NCBI GenBank assembly: GCA_017504265.1
Contig: JAFVRN010000006.1
Location: 27,403-91,402, forward strand
Direction: 5' to 3'
Origin: Alistipes sp.
GTDB taxonomy: Bacteria > Bacteroidota > Bacteroidia > Bacteroidales > Rikenellaceae
Length of the DNA: 64,000 nt
A program made the translations under genes and the position numbers. Positions within the stretch are counted from its first letter, which is position 1. The number at the start of each line of letters is the position of its first letter. Of this stretch, positions 1-7,068 are shown one piece after another. The notes under the pieces are model-generated. The model searched no databases, was not told the DNA's origin, and saw nothing but the letters and a program-made list of their open reading frames with translations.

Positions 1-124
1 CCTCGATGGTGGTTATAGCCTTTGCAGGTGGCTCGGTTGCCGAGAGATCGATTCTCGGTAGTAGTATAGCCACTAATAGTATAAGGTATCGACCCCATCT
101 CTTCACTTCTCTCTGCGCATCCAT
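1..124 (-). CDS. N-terminus of an unidentified secreted or membrane protein (partial)
   Basis: An open frame runs from an ATG at 124-122 to the window edge (41 codons, no stop). The visible protein starts with a basic stretch (about residues 5-12, QREVKRWGR) followed by a hydrophobic segment (YLILLVAILLP) and then a small/polar stretch, which looks like a signal peptide or signal anchor. A textbook Bacteroidetes promoter lies just upstream (146-176), which supports both strand and start. No family can be named from so short a piece. Confidence 0.6.
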   Translation of the reverse strand, partial: MDAQREVKRWGRYLILLVAILLPRIDLSATEPPAKAITTIE

Positions 125-145
125 AATTACACTCATTTACAGGTG

Positions 146-176
146 CAAAGGTATATGGTTACGACGAGGGGCGCAA
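146..176 (-). promoter_or_regulatory. Bacteroidetes-type promoter for the partial gene at the left edge
   Basis: On the minus strand TACCTTTG (146-153, fits the -7 consensus TAnnTTTG) is preceded by TTG (174-176, -33 core) with a 20-base spacer. The predicted transcription start is about 15 bases before the ATG at 124. Confidence 0.65.
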
Positions 177-242
177 TCGCTAATTTATGGGAAATTTGGG
201 GATTATTACTACCAAAAAATAGTTAAGCAAGAGGTTACCTCA

Positions 243-270
243 TCCTGCAACATAGCTCCTATTTGCAGGA
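243..270 (-). terminator. Intergenic hairpin after the HAD gene
   Basis: TCCTGCAA (243-250) and TTGCAGGA (263-270) form an 8-bp perfect stem with a 12-base loop, between the end of the HAD phosphatase gene (309) and the promoter of the next minus-strand gene. There is no clear T-run, so termination is only a possibility. Confidence 0.35.
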
Positions 271-308
271 GTATCAGCATAAAACAGGGCATAAGGGTAA
301 GCAAGATG

Positions 309-959
309 TTATGGAAGTACGCCGAGTAGCTCTTCGATATCGTCTATCAGATACTCCGCGCCTGCTGCAAGCAGTTCATCACGTGTCGCGTTGCCATAGG
401 TGACACCACAGGCACTCACTCCTGCACCGTGCGCCATAGCTATATCAACAGGCATATCGCCTACAACAAAGGCCTCAGAGGGCCTATATCCCAACTCCTT
501 GAGGGTCATTAACACCGGCTCGGGATCGGGCTTGTGGCGTTCTACGCTGTCCGAGCCTACTATAAAATCAAAATGGCGAGATATGTCGTGTGCATCCATA
601 AACAGACGCAACGAGTCGGTAAGGCGCGATGAGGCTATTGAGAGTATATATCCTCTCCTGCACAACTCTTCGAGTACCCTACTAACACCGGGGAACAGAT
701 TAGGCATAAGCTCCTTACGTCGCTCAGCGAAGATAGCTCGGTAGGTATCTACACAATGGTCTATCTCTGCATCGTCAAACGTAGGATATAACTCACGAAA
801 GCCGTCACGCAACGTAAGACCTATGGTAGCACCACACGCAGCCTCGCTACGCTGCTCAAGACCAAGACGCTCCATCGTAGCACGAAAGGCAATGATGATA
901 TTTTGACGGGTATCGCATAGCGTACCATCGAAATCAAATATAATTAATCTGTACTTCAT
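309..959 (-). CDS. HAD-superfamily phosphatase (phosphoglycolate phosphatase-like)
   Basis: A 216-residue haloacid dehalogenase-type hydrolase. Motif I (DFDGTLCDT, residues 9-17) supplies the nucleophile Asp and the acid/base Asp; motif II is the Ser in the SIASSR stretch near residue 108; motif III Lys is in RHKPDPEP, followed by the Asp of motif IV in VVGDMPVDI. The helical cap between motifs I and II matches the Gph/PGMB subfamily in length. The substrate cannot be told from sequence: phosphoglycolate or another small phosphoester is typical. The start is fixed by the motif close to the N-terminus and by the promoter at 964-993, whose predicted start point lies almost at the ATG, leaving essentially no 5' leader. 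Confidence 0.9.
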   Translation of the reverse strand: MKYRLIIFDFDGTLCDTRQNIIIAFRATMERLGLEQRSEAACGATIGLTLRDGFRELYPTFDDAEIDHCVDTYRAIFAERRKELMPNLFPGVSRVLEELCRRGYILSIASSRLTDSLRLFMDAHDISRHFDFIVGSDSVERHKPDPEPVLMTLKELGYRPSEAFVVGDMPVDIAMAHGAGVSACGVTYGNATRDELLAAGAEYLIDDIEELLGVLP

Positions 960-963
960 ATTA

Positions 964-993
964 CAAAGATACCTATTTTTGCGATACGAGCAA
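964..993 (-). promoter_or_regulatory. Promoter of the HAD phosphatase gene
   Basis: On the minus strand TATCTTTG (964-971) and an upstream TTG within a T-run (991-993) are separated by 19 bases, an excellent match to the Bacteroidetes -33/-7 consensus. The -7 box ends only four bases before the ATG at 959, so the transcript should be nearly leaderless. Confidence 0.7.
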
Positions 994-1052
994 AAAGAGG
1001 CTCAAAATAGCAAAGGTTCAGAAAAGCAGATATTAGATGGGAATTTTTTTCC

Positions 1053-1160
1053 ACAGAACCCATAAAACCCATAGAACCCATAAAACCCACAGAACCCATA
1101 GAACCCACAGAACCCATAGAACCCACTGAACCCACTGAACCCACTGAACCCACCGAACCC
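1053..1160. repeat. 9-bp minisatellite, 12 units
   Basis: Twelve head-to-tail copies of a 9-base unit, consensus ACAGAACCC with variants ATAGAACCC, ATAAAACCC, ACTGAACCC and ACCGAACCC. Variants cluster: the first eight units alternate mostly between ATA and ACA types, the last four are ACT/ACC types, as expected for local expansion. It lies between the HAD promoter and the structured repeats. On the minus strand it would encode Gly-Ser-Val/Met triplets, but there is no independent support for translation. Confidence 0.95.
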
Positions 1161-1174
1161 ACAACACTCGGGAT

Positions 1175-1318
1175 AATCAGCGATTATACCCCTAATTTTT
1201 GTCAGAAGGGGTTAGCTGTGGCCTCGATTAAGAGATTGCCCCGGATGGATAGTACTTGGCGTACATTCCATTCGGGGCAATGATTGAGAGGTCGCAGATG
1301 ATCCCTTATCACAAAAAT
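1175..1318. repeat. Structured tandem repeat, unit 1
   Basis: First of two copies with a 147-base period. The unit begins with AATCAGCG (1175-1182), then AATTTTTGTCAGAAGGG (1194-1210), and ends with the near-inverse CCCTTATCACAAAAAT (1303-1318). Inside is a hairpin: TTGCCCCG (1236-1243) pairs with CGGGGCAA (1273-1280), capped by an inner stem ending in GTAC (1252-1255) paired with GTAC (1261-1264). The same architecture recurs in unit 2 with different stem bases. Confidence 0.85.
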
Positions 1319-1321
1319 CCC

Positions 1322-1468
1322 AATCAGCGGTTAAACCCCAAATTTTTGTCAGAAGGGTGCCGAGTGCTACACTCGGCAAAAATGGCGACGATGGGTAGTA
1401 CCTGAGCGTACGTCCCATTGTCGCCATTTTTTGTTAGGGGCCGCAATCGACCCCTTATCACAAAAATT
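1322..1468. repeat. Structured tandem repeat, unit 2, with terminator-like hairpin
   Basis: Second copy: AATCAGCG (1322-1329), AATTTTTGTCAGAAGGG (1341-1357) and the terminal inverse CCCTTATCACAAAAATT (1452-1468). It holds a perfect hairpin of 9-bp arms (1358-1378) and a second, perfect 12-bp stem, AAAAATGGCGAC (1378-1389) with GTCGCCATTTTT (1420-1431), again capped by GTAC/GTAC (1398-1401, 1408-1411). The T-run on either strand makes the second hairpin a plausible bidirectional terminator for the operon that ends at 1467; the right end overlaps that gene's stop codon. Confidence 0.85.
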
Positions 1469-3068
1469 AGTAGATGAGCTCTAAATCATCAACCAACATT
1501 AAGCTACCGGTAGAGCCTGTGAAATAGTCGCCAAAACGCGAACCCGTACATACGATAATCATATGTGTCGGGATACGTGAGGTAGAGACATACTCCAAAG
1601 GTAGAGTGAACTCTATCCAGCCATCGGTAGACTCGGTAAAGATAAGCTCTCCGGCACCGATAACATTCTTACCCTTGATATTGAAGAAGGTAGACTTATC
1701 GCTGGTATCAACAGAGACAGGGCTATCTGCATCGCCACCATACTCCTCGGCAGTCCAGTCGCCAACAGCTATAAATATCTGACCTTCATCATTATCACCA
1801 ATCTTCATATCGGGGCGTGCATCGGGTACTGCGCCGAGCTCGTCGATAACACCCTGCTTGTATTTAACCCAGCCGTGCAGTGCCGCAGGGCGTGCAGTGG
1901 TAGGACGACCGAAGTATACCAAGCCATTGATACCTTTAAGACCGCCAAAGCGTCCCAAGAAGAGGTTACCTGCGGCGAACTTGCCGATACCCATCACAGC
2001 AGCCTTCTTAGACTGCAACGATGCTGCATACTTACCAGTAGAGCCCGGGCGTATATCCTCTGTAGGCTCGGTGAGGGTAGTACCTGCAATCTTGGCACCA
2101 TCGTTACCCGTACCCCAATATGGAGCTGCACCCTCGGCGTATGGGTATACGCAGCCATCTGTTACCGACCAATCCTCGAAGCCACCGTTAAGGAGCTCGT
2201 ATACATCCTCGGTAGTTACGGTAACTATATCGGTGACATTCTCGCCAGAGTAGGCTACGACATCGTAGCTGGTAAGGGTTTTAAGACCCTCGATGCAGGC
2301 AGTAAAGCTACCGCCATCGACAGCGATGTTCTCTACCGTAATCCACTCCTCTGTGCCATTCTCACGATAGCGGAATCCCAAGTCCGAGCCGCTGCGACCC
2401 ATGGCTTTAAGCCATATACGCTTAGCCCACGCATCGGCACTGATAAGCTCTACCTCCAGCTCGATAGGGATGATGCGTATCGTCCAATTCTCCTCGATAT
2501 CACCGTGGTATGCCACCTCGACATGGCGTACGGTATCGTCGAACGAGGTGAGTGTAAGTGGGTCGGGTGAGTAGGTAGTGATACCCTCCGGACCAAACTT
2601 AGCATCTACAATGGTGATATTATTCATATCGGTATCGATAGGCACATAGGCAGTAGCTATATGGCTTACGGGGTCTATCTCCGACTCACCTATCTGGCCT
2701 TCAACACGGAAACGGTACTCCATCTGCTGTGTAGCGGTGATAGTCCAATCGTAGTCCTGATACTGCGAGAGCGTAAGATAGATAGGCTGACGCATATCGT
2801 ATATTCCGGGGAACTTAACATTGCACTCTGCACCCTCGGTAAAGGTTACCTCCGTAATGTTTACCTTACGTATATCCGTTGTCTCCAAAAGCTCAATATC
2901 CACGGTATGCGCCGCAGCGTCGATGACAGCTGCCGACTTCATACCATCGGCCTTGAACGACAGTATATCGAGCTTGACAACAGGATAGGGAAGATCGTTC
3001 TTAATACATCCCACAACGGACACAGCCGCGATAAGGAGCATTACAATATATTTGATAACTCTTGACAT
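1467..3068 (-). CDS. PCMD-domain lipoprotein
   Basis: A 533-residue lipoprotein (signal peptide ending VVGC at about residue 21) and the last gene of the seven-gene minus operon. The C-terminal half, from about residue 290 (LLNGGFEDW), matches the family called 'putative carbohydrate metabolism domain' (PCMD), with a beta-sandwich-like composition and a final VDDLELIY strand. It is clearly paralogous to the C-terminus of the protein at 4904-7039: both share KKAAVMGIGKFAAGNLF or a near copy, a GDYF-GST motif and the VDD ending. The N-terminal half has Ig-like beta-rich segments. No catalytic residues are recognisable and the family's function is not established. It starts 3 bases after the upstream gene ends. 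Confidence 0.85.
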   Translation of the reverse strand: MSRVIKYIVMLLIAAVSVVGCIKNDLPYPVVKLDILSFKADGMKSAAVIDAAAHTVDIELLETTDIRKVNITEVTFTEGAECNVKFPGIYDMRQPIYLTLSQYQDYDWTITATQQMEYRFRVEGQIGESEIDPVSHIATAYVPIDTDMNNITIVDAKFGPEGITTYSPDPLTLTSFDDTVRHVEVAYHGDIEENWTIRIIPIELEVELISADAWAKRIWLKAMGRSGSDLGFRYRENGTEEWITVENIAVDGGSFTACIEGLKTLTSYDVVAYSGENVTDIVTVTTEDVYELLNGGFEDWSVTDGCVYPYAEGAAPYWGTGNDGAKIAGTTLTEPTEDIRPGSTGKYAASLQSKKAAVMGIGKFAAGNLFLGRFGGLKGINGLVYFGRPTTARPAALHGWVKYKQGVIDELGAVPDARPDMKIGDNDEGQIFIAVGDWTAEEYGGDADSPVSVDTSDKSTFFNIKGKNVIGAGELIFTESTDGWIEFTLPLEYVSTSRIPTHMIIVCTGSRFGDYFTGSTGSLMLVDDLELIY

Positions 3069-3071
3069 AGG

Positions 3072-3938
3072 CTATTTCTTCTTTTTGTTCCACAAATGAG
3101 CAACGATGCCAATCTGTATATCGGCGACATTGAATTTGAACTTCAAACCTGAGCGATCACGACGACCTACAACCTCGCCGAGGAGATCCTCCTGGCGCAC
3201 ATTGTTATAATAGAGGCCGCCGATACCTACCGTAACTGTCACGCATACCTCAGGGAAGACGTATACAGCCAATCCGGGGTTGAAATTGAGGCGTGCTGCA
3301 AAGTTGCGGCTATTGGAGAGGTTCTTCTCGCCATCGCTCATCATATAGAAGCTCGATGTACCTGTTCTCACCAAAAGCTCCGATTCGAGGATGACACCCA
3401 CGATGCCACGACGATCCAAACCCATATAGTTGCGATGGAACAACGACCACGAGAAACTCTCGTTCTCCAGGCCTATACCTCCCAGGCCGAACGACAGGTC
3501 GCTACCTGCGCCCAGGTCGAGGTTGATGTTGTCCAGGTCACCACGTAGCATCTCATATCCGAAGCGAAGACCTATCGAGTGGTTATCACGATATGCATAC
3601 GCCACGTATGGCATGATGGCGAGTCGGTTCAGGCCAAAGTTAATATCATCGACCAAAAGCATAAGGTCGGCATCTGCCGCATCCATCGTACCATACGATG
3701 CTGCCAAACCGAGCATCACCTCGCCACGATAGACAAACTTATTCTTATCAACACCTCGGTCTATACGACGAGTGGTTGGGAGGAAACGCTGCGACTTATC
3801 CTTCTTCTTAGTATCAAGCTCCGCTGTAGCAGCTACCTTATCGGTTGTATCCGTAGCTGTGCCACTGTCGGCCTGCTGAGCTGAGGCTGAAGCTACTGTA
3901 AACGCCACAGCCATCATAAATAGTATAAATCTCTTCAT
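3072..3938 (-). CDS. Outer-membrane beta-barrel-like protein, copy 2
   Basis: 288 residues with a cleavable signal peptide (ending ASASAQ near residue 21), a Thr/Asp/Lys-rich linker, then alternating hydrophobic/polar strands with many Gly and aromatic residues, as in small outer-membrane barrels. It is paralogous to the neighbouring 3951-4823 product: both have a R-G start to the barrel, a DDIN or DNIN segment, a M-Y-AYA or SPMIAYA strand and a (G)(L/I)RFGY motif in the same order. Ends in a Lys tail. Not assignable to a named family; a surface anchor or pore for the adjacent lipoproteins is a guess from context. Confidence 0.8.
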   Translation of the reverse strand: MKRFILFMMAVAFTVASASAQQADSGTATDTTDKVAATAELDTKKKDKSQRFLPTTRRIDRGVDKNKFVYRGEVMLGLAASYGTMDAADADLMLLVDDINFGLNRLAIMPYVAYAYRDNHSIGLRFGYEMLRGDLDNINLDLGAGSDLSFGLGGIGLENESFSWSLFHRNYMGLDRRGIVGVILESELLVRTGTSSFYMMSDGEKNLSNSRNFAARLNFNPGLAVYVFPEVCVTVTVGIGGLYYNNVRQEDLLGEVVGRRDRSGLKFKFNVADIQIGIVAHLWNKKKK

Positions 3939-3950
3939 AGTGCTGCGGGT

Positions 3951-4823
3951 TTATAGGTAGAACGATATACCAAAGCCAATAGATAGGAGATTGACCTTGA
4001 AATTCATATCACTCGACTGGAAGGTACCTTCCTCGATCTGATTTTTAATTTGGTTGGTACGCTCATAGCCGATACCGAAGACACCGATAGATAGCTCCAA
4101 GGCTGTATTGTTGGTAACAAAGGCTACGATACCGGGCTGCAATGCAAGCGATGCACCAAACGACTTAGAGTAGGTACCGCGATAGTTCTGCATACCGTCG
4201 ATGATACCATCCTCGGCAACAAGGCGACCCTGCGAGCCCGACAGATTGAGCTGCACCTCGGCAAAGATAGCAAAGCGGTTGGTGTGTCCCAGAGGGATAT
4301 ATGGACGCCAAAAGAGCGAACCGGTATAGGTATGCTTAATCTGATGATACATATCTACATTGAGGTTTACTCCGGCACCCTCCTCGCCTATGCTCAGTGA
4401 TGCGCTATCTATGGCGAGCAGCGAACGGCCATAACCAAAACGGATACCGATAGCCATATTACGCCATGGTGCATAGGCTATCATGGGCGATACGTTTACC
4501 GAGTAGCCTTCGGAATTGATATTGTCGATAACGAGAAATTTGTAGTTCTCGTTACGGTGTGTCGAGTATGATGCAGTACCACCGAATATCCACTGTCCAC
4601 GTGGCACAAAGCAGTCGTTGGTAGATACACCTCGCAGCTTACGTGCCTCGTTTGGCGTAAGCTTCACGGGCATAGGCACAGCAGCATCCTCGGCAATTAC
4701 GGCATCTTCTACCTGTGCCACCTCCGACGAATTATCGGCTGCTGTTACTTGGCCCTCGGAACGTTGTGCCATAACACCAAAGGTGACGCACATCGCCATA
4801 AGGGTAATTATTATCTTCTTCAT
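3951..4823 (-). CDS. Outer-membrane beta-barrel-like protein, copy 1
   Basis: 290 residues with a signal peptide (ending GVMAQ near residue 20), an acidic/Ala-rich linker of about 35 residues, and a beta-strand-rich body ending in Leu after aromatic residues (ISFYL), which fits an outer-membrane barrel ending. It is the sister of the next gene downstream (3072-3938), sharing the order of motifs around the first four strands (for example IGIRFGYG). Twelve bases separate the two. Function unknown; it belongs to the DUF4493/PCMD operon. Confidence 0.8.
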   Translation of the reverse strand: MKKIIITLMAMCVTFGVMAQRSEGQVTAADNSSEVAQVEDAVIAEDAAVPMPVKLTPNEARKLRGVSTNDCFVPRGQWIFGGTASYSTHRNENYKFLVIDNINSEGYSVNVSPMIAYAPWRNMAIGIRFGYGRSLLAIDSASLSIGEEGAGVNLNVDMYHQIKHTYTGSLFWRPYIPLGHTNRFAIFAEVQLNLSGSQGRLVAEDGIIDGMQNYRGTYSKSFGASLALQPGIVAFVTNNTALELSIGVFGIGYERTNQIKNQIEEGTFQSSDMNFKVNLLSIGFGISFYL

Positions 4824-4903
4824 CTATGATTGGTTGTATAAACGCCCCTCAACGAAAAGAGGCGTGGGATGACACCCTATATCGAGTGCCACCCCGCCAA
4901 TTA

Positions 4904-7039
4904 CTAATAGTTTAACTTAATGTCATCGACATACATCCACGACTTGGTAGAACCGCAGAAGTAGTCACCATAACCCGAAGGCGTGAACGAAACGACGATT
5001 TTCTGTGGCGTAACATCCTTCATATCCTCACGATATATTACATCCACGGTATACTCCGTCCACTCGTTATTCGACTCGCGGGTCTGATAATAGCCGTATG
5101 CTATGACACCTTTCATCGTAGCCAAATCATCCATAGTGAAGAACGTAGAGCTATCCTTGGTATTCACAGCATATGTGCTACCATCGGTGATTATAAACAT
5201 TACGGTACAGAGATCGTTACCCGATGCCTGGCTACCATTATCTATGACACCCTCATTATGCTTCATCCAGAACGAAAGGCTCTTTGGCTTGCCATTGAAG
5301 GCAAAGTCTCTACCGAAGGTCACAGTACCATCCATACCACTCAATGAGAACGTTCCGGTAAAGAGGTTACCTGCGGCAAACTTACCTATACCCATCACAG
5401 CAGCCTTCTGCGACTTCAAGTATGCAGATGTTCTACCCTTAGAACCGGGACGGGTATCTGTAGACGACTGCGTAAGGACCGCACTTGCCATCTTTGCACC
5501 TTCGTTACCCGTAAGCCAGAACGGATCAGCACCGGCAAGGTATGGTACGATGTAACCATCCTGTGTACCCCACTCCTCGAAGCCTGCATTTGGCAACTGC
5601 GCTCCGGCAGGAGTTGTATCACTTACTATCTTACCCTTCTGCACATCACCGAACATCAACATATACTCATACTCCGTTTCAGGGTTTGCTACCGATACGG
5701 CAGCCGTACGATAGATGTTGCTATCACCCTGCTTAGTAGCTGCTGCATAGCTCCACGCCTCGTCACCAAGCTTGCGGTAAGCTATCTTAACATCGGCAGC
5801 CATAGGATCGAGAACCTCGGCCTGGAATACAATAGTGTTATTCCAGCCTGCAGTAAAGTCCGATGGATCTAAAAGCATAACACCCTGATTGAGGTATGAT
5901 ACCTCGATGCTCTTGTGACCGCTATCCCTATCCTCAACATAGATGGTAACAGGGCTCACACCGCCGGGGACATTTACGAAGAACTCCTCGGTGATAGTTA
6001 GATCGTAGTTACAACCTTTATCATCGGTCCGAACAGCGGTGACACCTACAATCGGAGTTGAATTAAACTTATATGCACTTGTCGATGGTGTCAATGGCAC
6101 GTTAAACTCCTCGCCATCCGAGATAATCGAAATCTTATTAATTGGAGCAAGTGCTGAAATCTTATAGACGTGGTTAGCACCGATAGCCGACTGCACCTCA
6201 TCGACATTAACGCCGTCGGGAACGATGGTAGGATCGGGGCTGAACGATATATTGTCTTGATACTCAGTAACAATCTCATCCACAACGGCTGTAAAGCCAC
6301 CCAAAGCACCAGGAGCATCAGGCGAATACTTCAACTTGATGGTGTAACGAGCACCAGCCTTCACACTCTTAATCTCGCCCGTGAAGGTAAGCTTACCATC
6401 AGCCGTTACGCTACCATCGGGAAGCTCCGAGCCAACCTCATTGGGGTTGATACCCTCGAACTGCCATACAAGTGTTGTCTGACCCTCAGGAAGAAGCATA
6501 TAACCGGTCTTAGACTCGGCGAAAACCAATGCAGGAGTCTTGCCACTCTTGATATCCTTCTCCACATACTCCTCAGCAATAGCTACCGTAGTGGTATAGC
6601 CATCTTCAAATGTGGCATCCACGGTGTAGTCGTACTCTACGGCAACCATAGTATTCTGCAACTTACACTCTACGGCCACAGGCTCTACAAAGCCGGCCTT
6701 GATTGTAAATGGCTGCTCGCCATAGTAGTACTTATCTGCAGCATCAAACGATGCAGCGACCTCTTCGCCCACCTCTACCTTAGCCACATAGTCACCTGCA
6801 AGCAACGACAGCTTCTCAGGCACATCCGCCAAAGAGGTGTAGCGACGCACCAAGTTGAGCTCCTCGCCCACCTTAGCATATATCTTGATTACGATACTCT
6901 GATCGGCCGACACCTCATCTGCTTGCAATGCCATGCTGAAACGCATTGCACCCTCCGTGCCTGTTCCGCCATACTCTGTATCTTTTGCGCACGATACCAC
7001 AAGCAGCACCATACACAACAATGATAATATCTTTTTCAT
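4904..7039 (-). CDS. DUF4493-PCMD fusion lipoprotein
   Basis: 711 residues with a lipobox (VVSC near residue 17). The N-terminal third (about 25-250) resembles DUF4493: a strand-rich domain with KIYAK, a 'LSLLAGDYVAKVEVG' style segment, a YYYGEQPF motif and a VECKLQNT motif. A central part has Ig-like strands, and the last 230 residues (from NAGFEEWG) are a PCMD domain ending in YVDDIKLNY. It therefore joins the two domain types that occur singly in its neighbours. No catalytic motif is evident; it is predicted to sit on the cell surface or in the periplasm by lipid anchor. Confidence 0.85.
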   Translation of the reverse strand: MKKILSLLCMVLLVVSCAKDTEYGGTGTEGAMRFSMALQADEVSADQSIVIKIYAKVGEELNLVRRYTSLADVPEKLSLLAGDYVAKVEVGEEVAASFDAADKYYYGEQPFTIKAGFVEPVAVECKLQNTMVAVEYDYTVDATFEDGYTTTVAIAEEYVEKDIKSGKTPALVFAESKTGYMLLPEGQTTLVWQFEGINPNEVGSELPDGSVTADGKLTFTGEIKSVKAGARYTIKLKYSPDAPGALGGFTAVVDEIVTEYQDNISFSPDPTIVPDGVNVDEVQSAIGANHVYKISALAPINKISIISDGEEFNVPLTPSTSAYKFNSTPIVGVTAVRTDDKGCNYDLTITEEFFVNVPGGVSPVTIYVEDRDSGHKSIEVSYLNQGVMLLDPSDFTAGWNNTIVFQAEVLDPMAADVKIAYRKLGDEAWSYAAATKQGDSNIYRTAAVSVANPETEYEYMLMFGDVQKGKIVSDTTPAGAQLPNAGFEEWGTQDGYIVPYLAGADPFWLTGNEGAKMASAVLTQSSTDTRPGSKGRTSAYLKSQKAAVMGIGKFAAGNLFTGTFSLSGMDGTVTFGRDFAFNGKPKSLSFWMKHNEGVIDNGSQASGNDLCTVMFIITDGSTYAVNTKDSSTFFTMDDLATMKGVIAYGYYQTRESNNEWTEYTVDVIYREDMKDVTPQKIVVSFTPSGYGDYFCGSTKSWMYVDDIKLNY

Positions 7040-7068
7040 AACTACCTCAAATTAAAGAATGTAGAAAA

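Noticed and set aside
1053-1160. CRISPR-like array
   Set aside because: Units are only 9 bp, contiguous and without unique spacers; no cas genes are present.
956-1162. 68-codon frame on the minus strand encoding Gly-Ser-Val/Met repeats
   Set aside because: It is created by the 9-bp minisatellite, overlaps the HAD promoter and start, and has no family or initiation support.
1212-1427. 71-codon minus-strand frame inside the structured repeats
   Set aside because: Most of it is hairpin sequence repeated between units; a protein would not conserve stem complementarity with changed bases.
1175-1468. Integron attC-type cassette sites
   Set aside because: The units fold into hairpins but lack the paired R''/R' core motifs in the right arrangement and there is no integrase gene or cassette between them.
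6170-7024. 285-codon plus-strand frame antisense to the DUF4493-PCMD gene
   Set aside because: It lies wholly opposite a well-supported gene, has no recognisable domain and no promoter.
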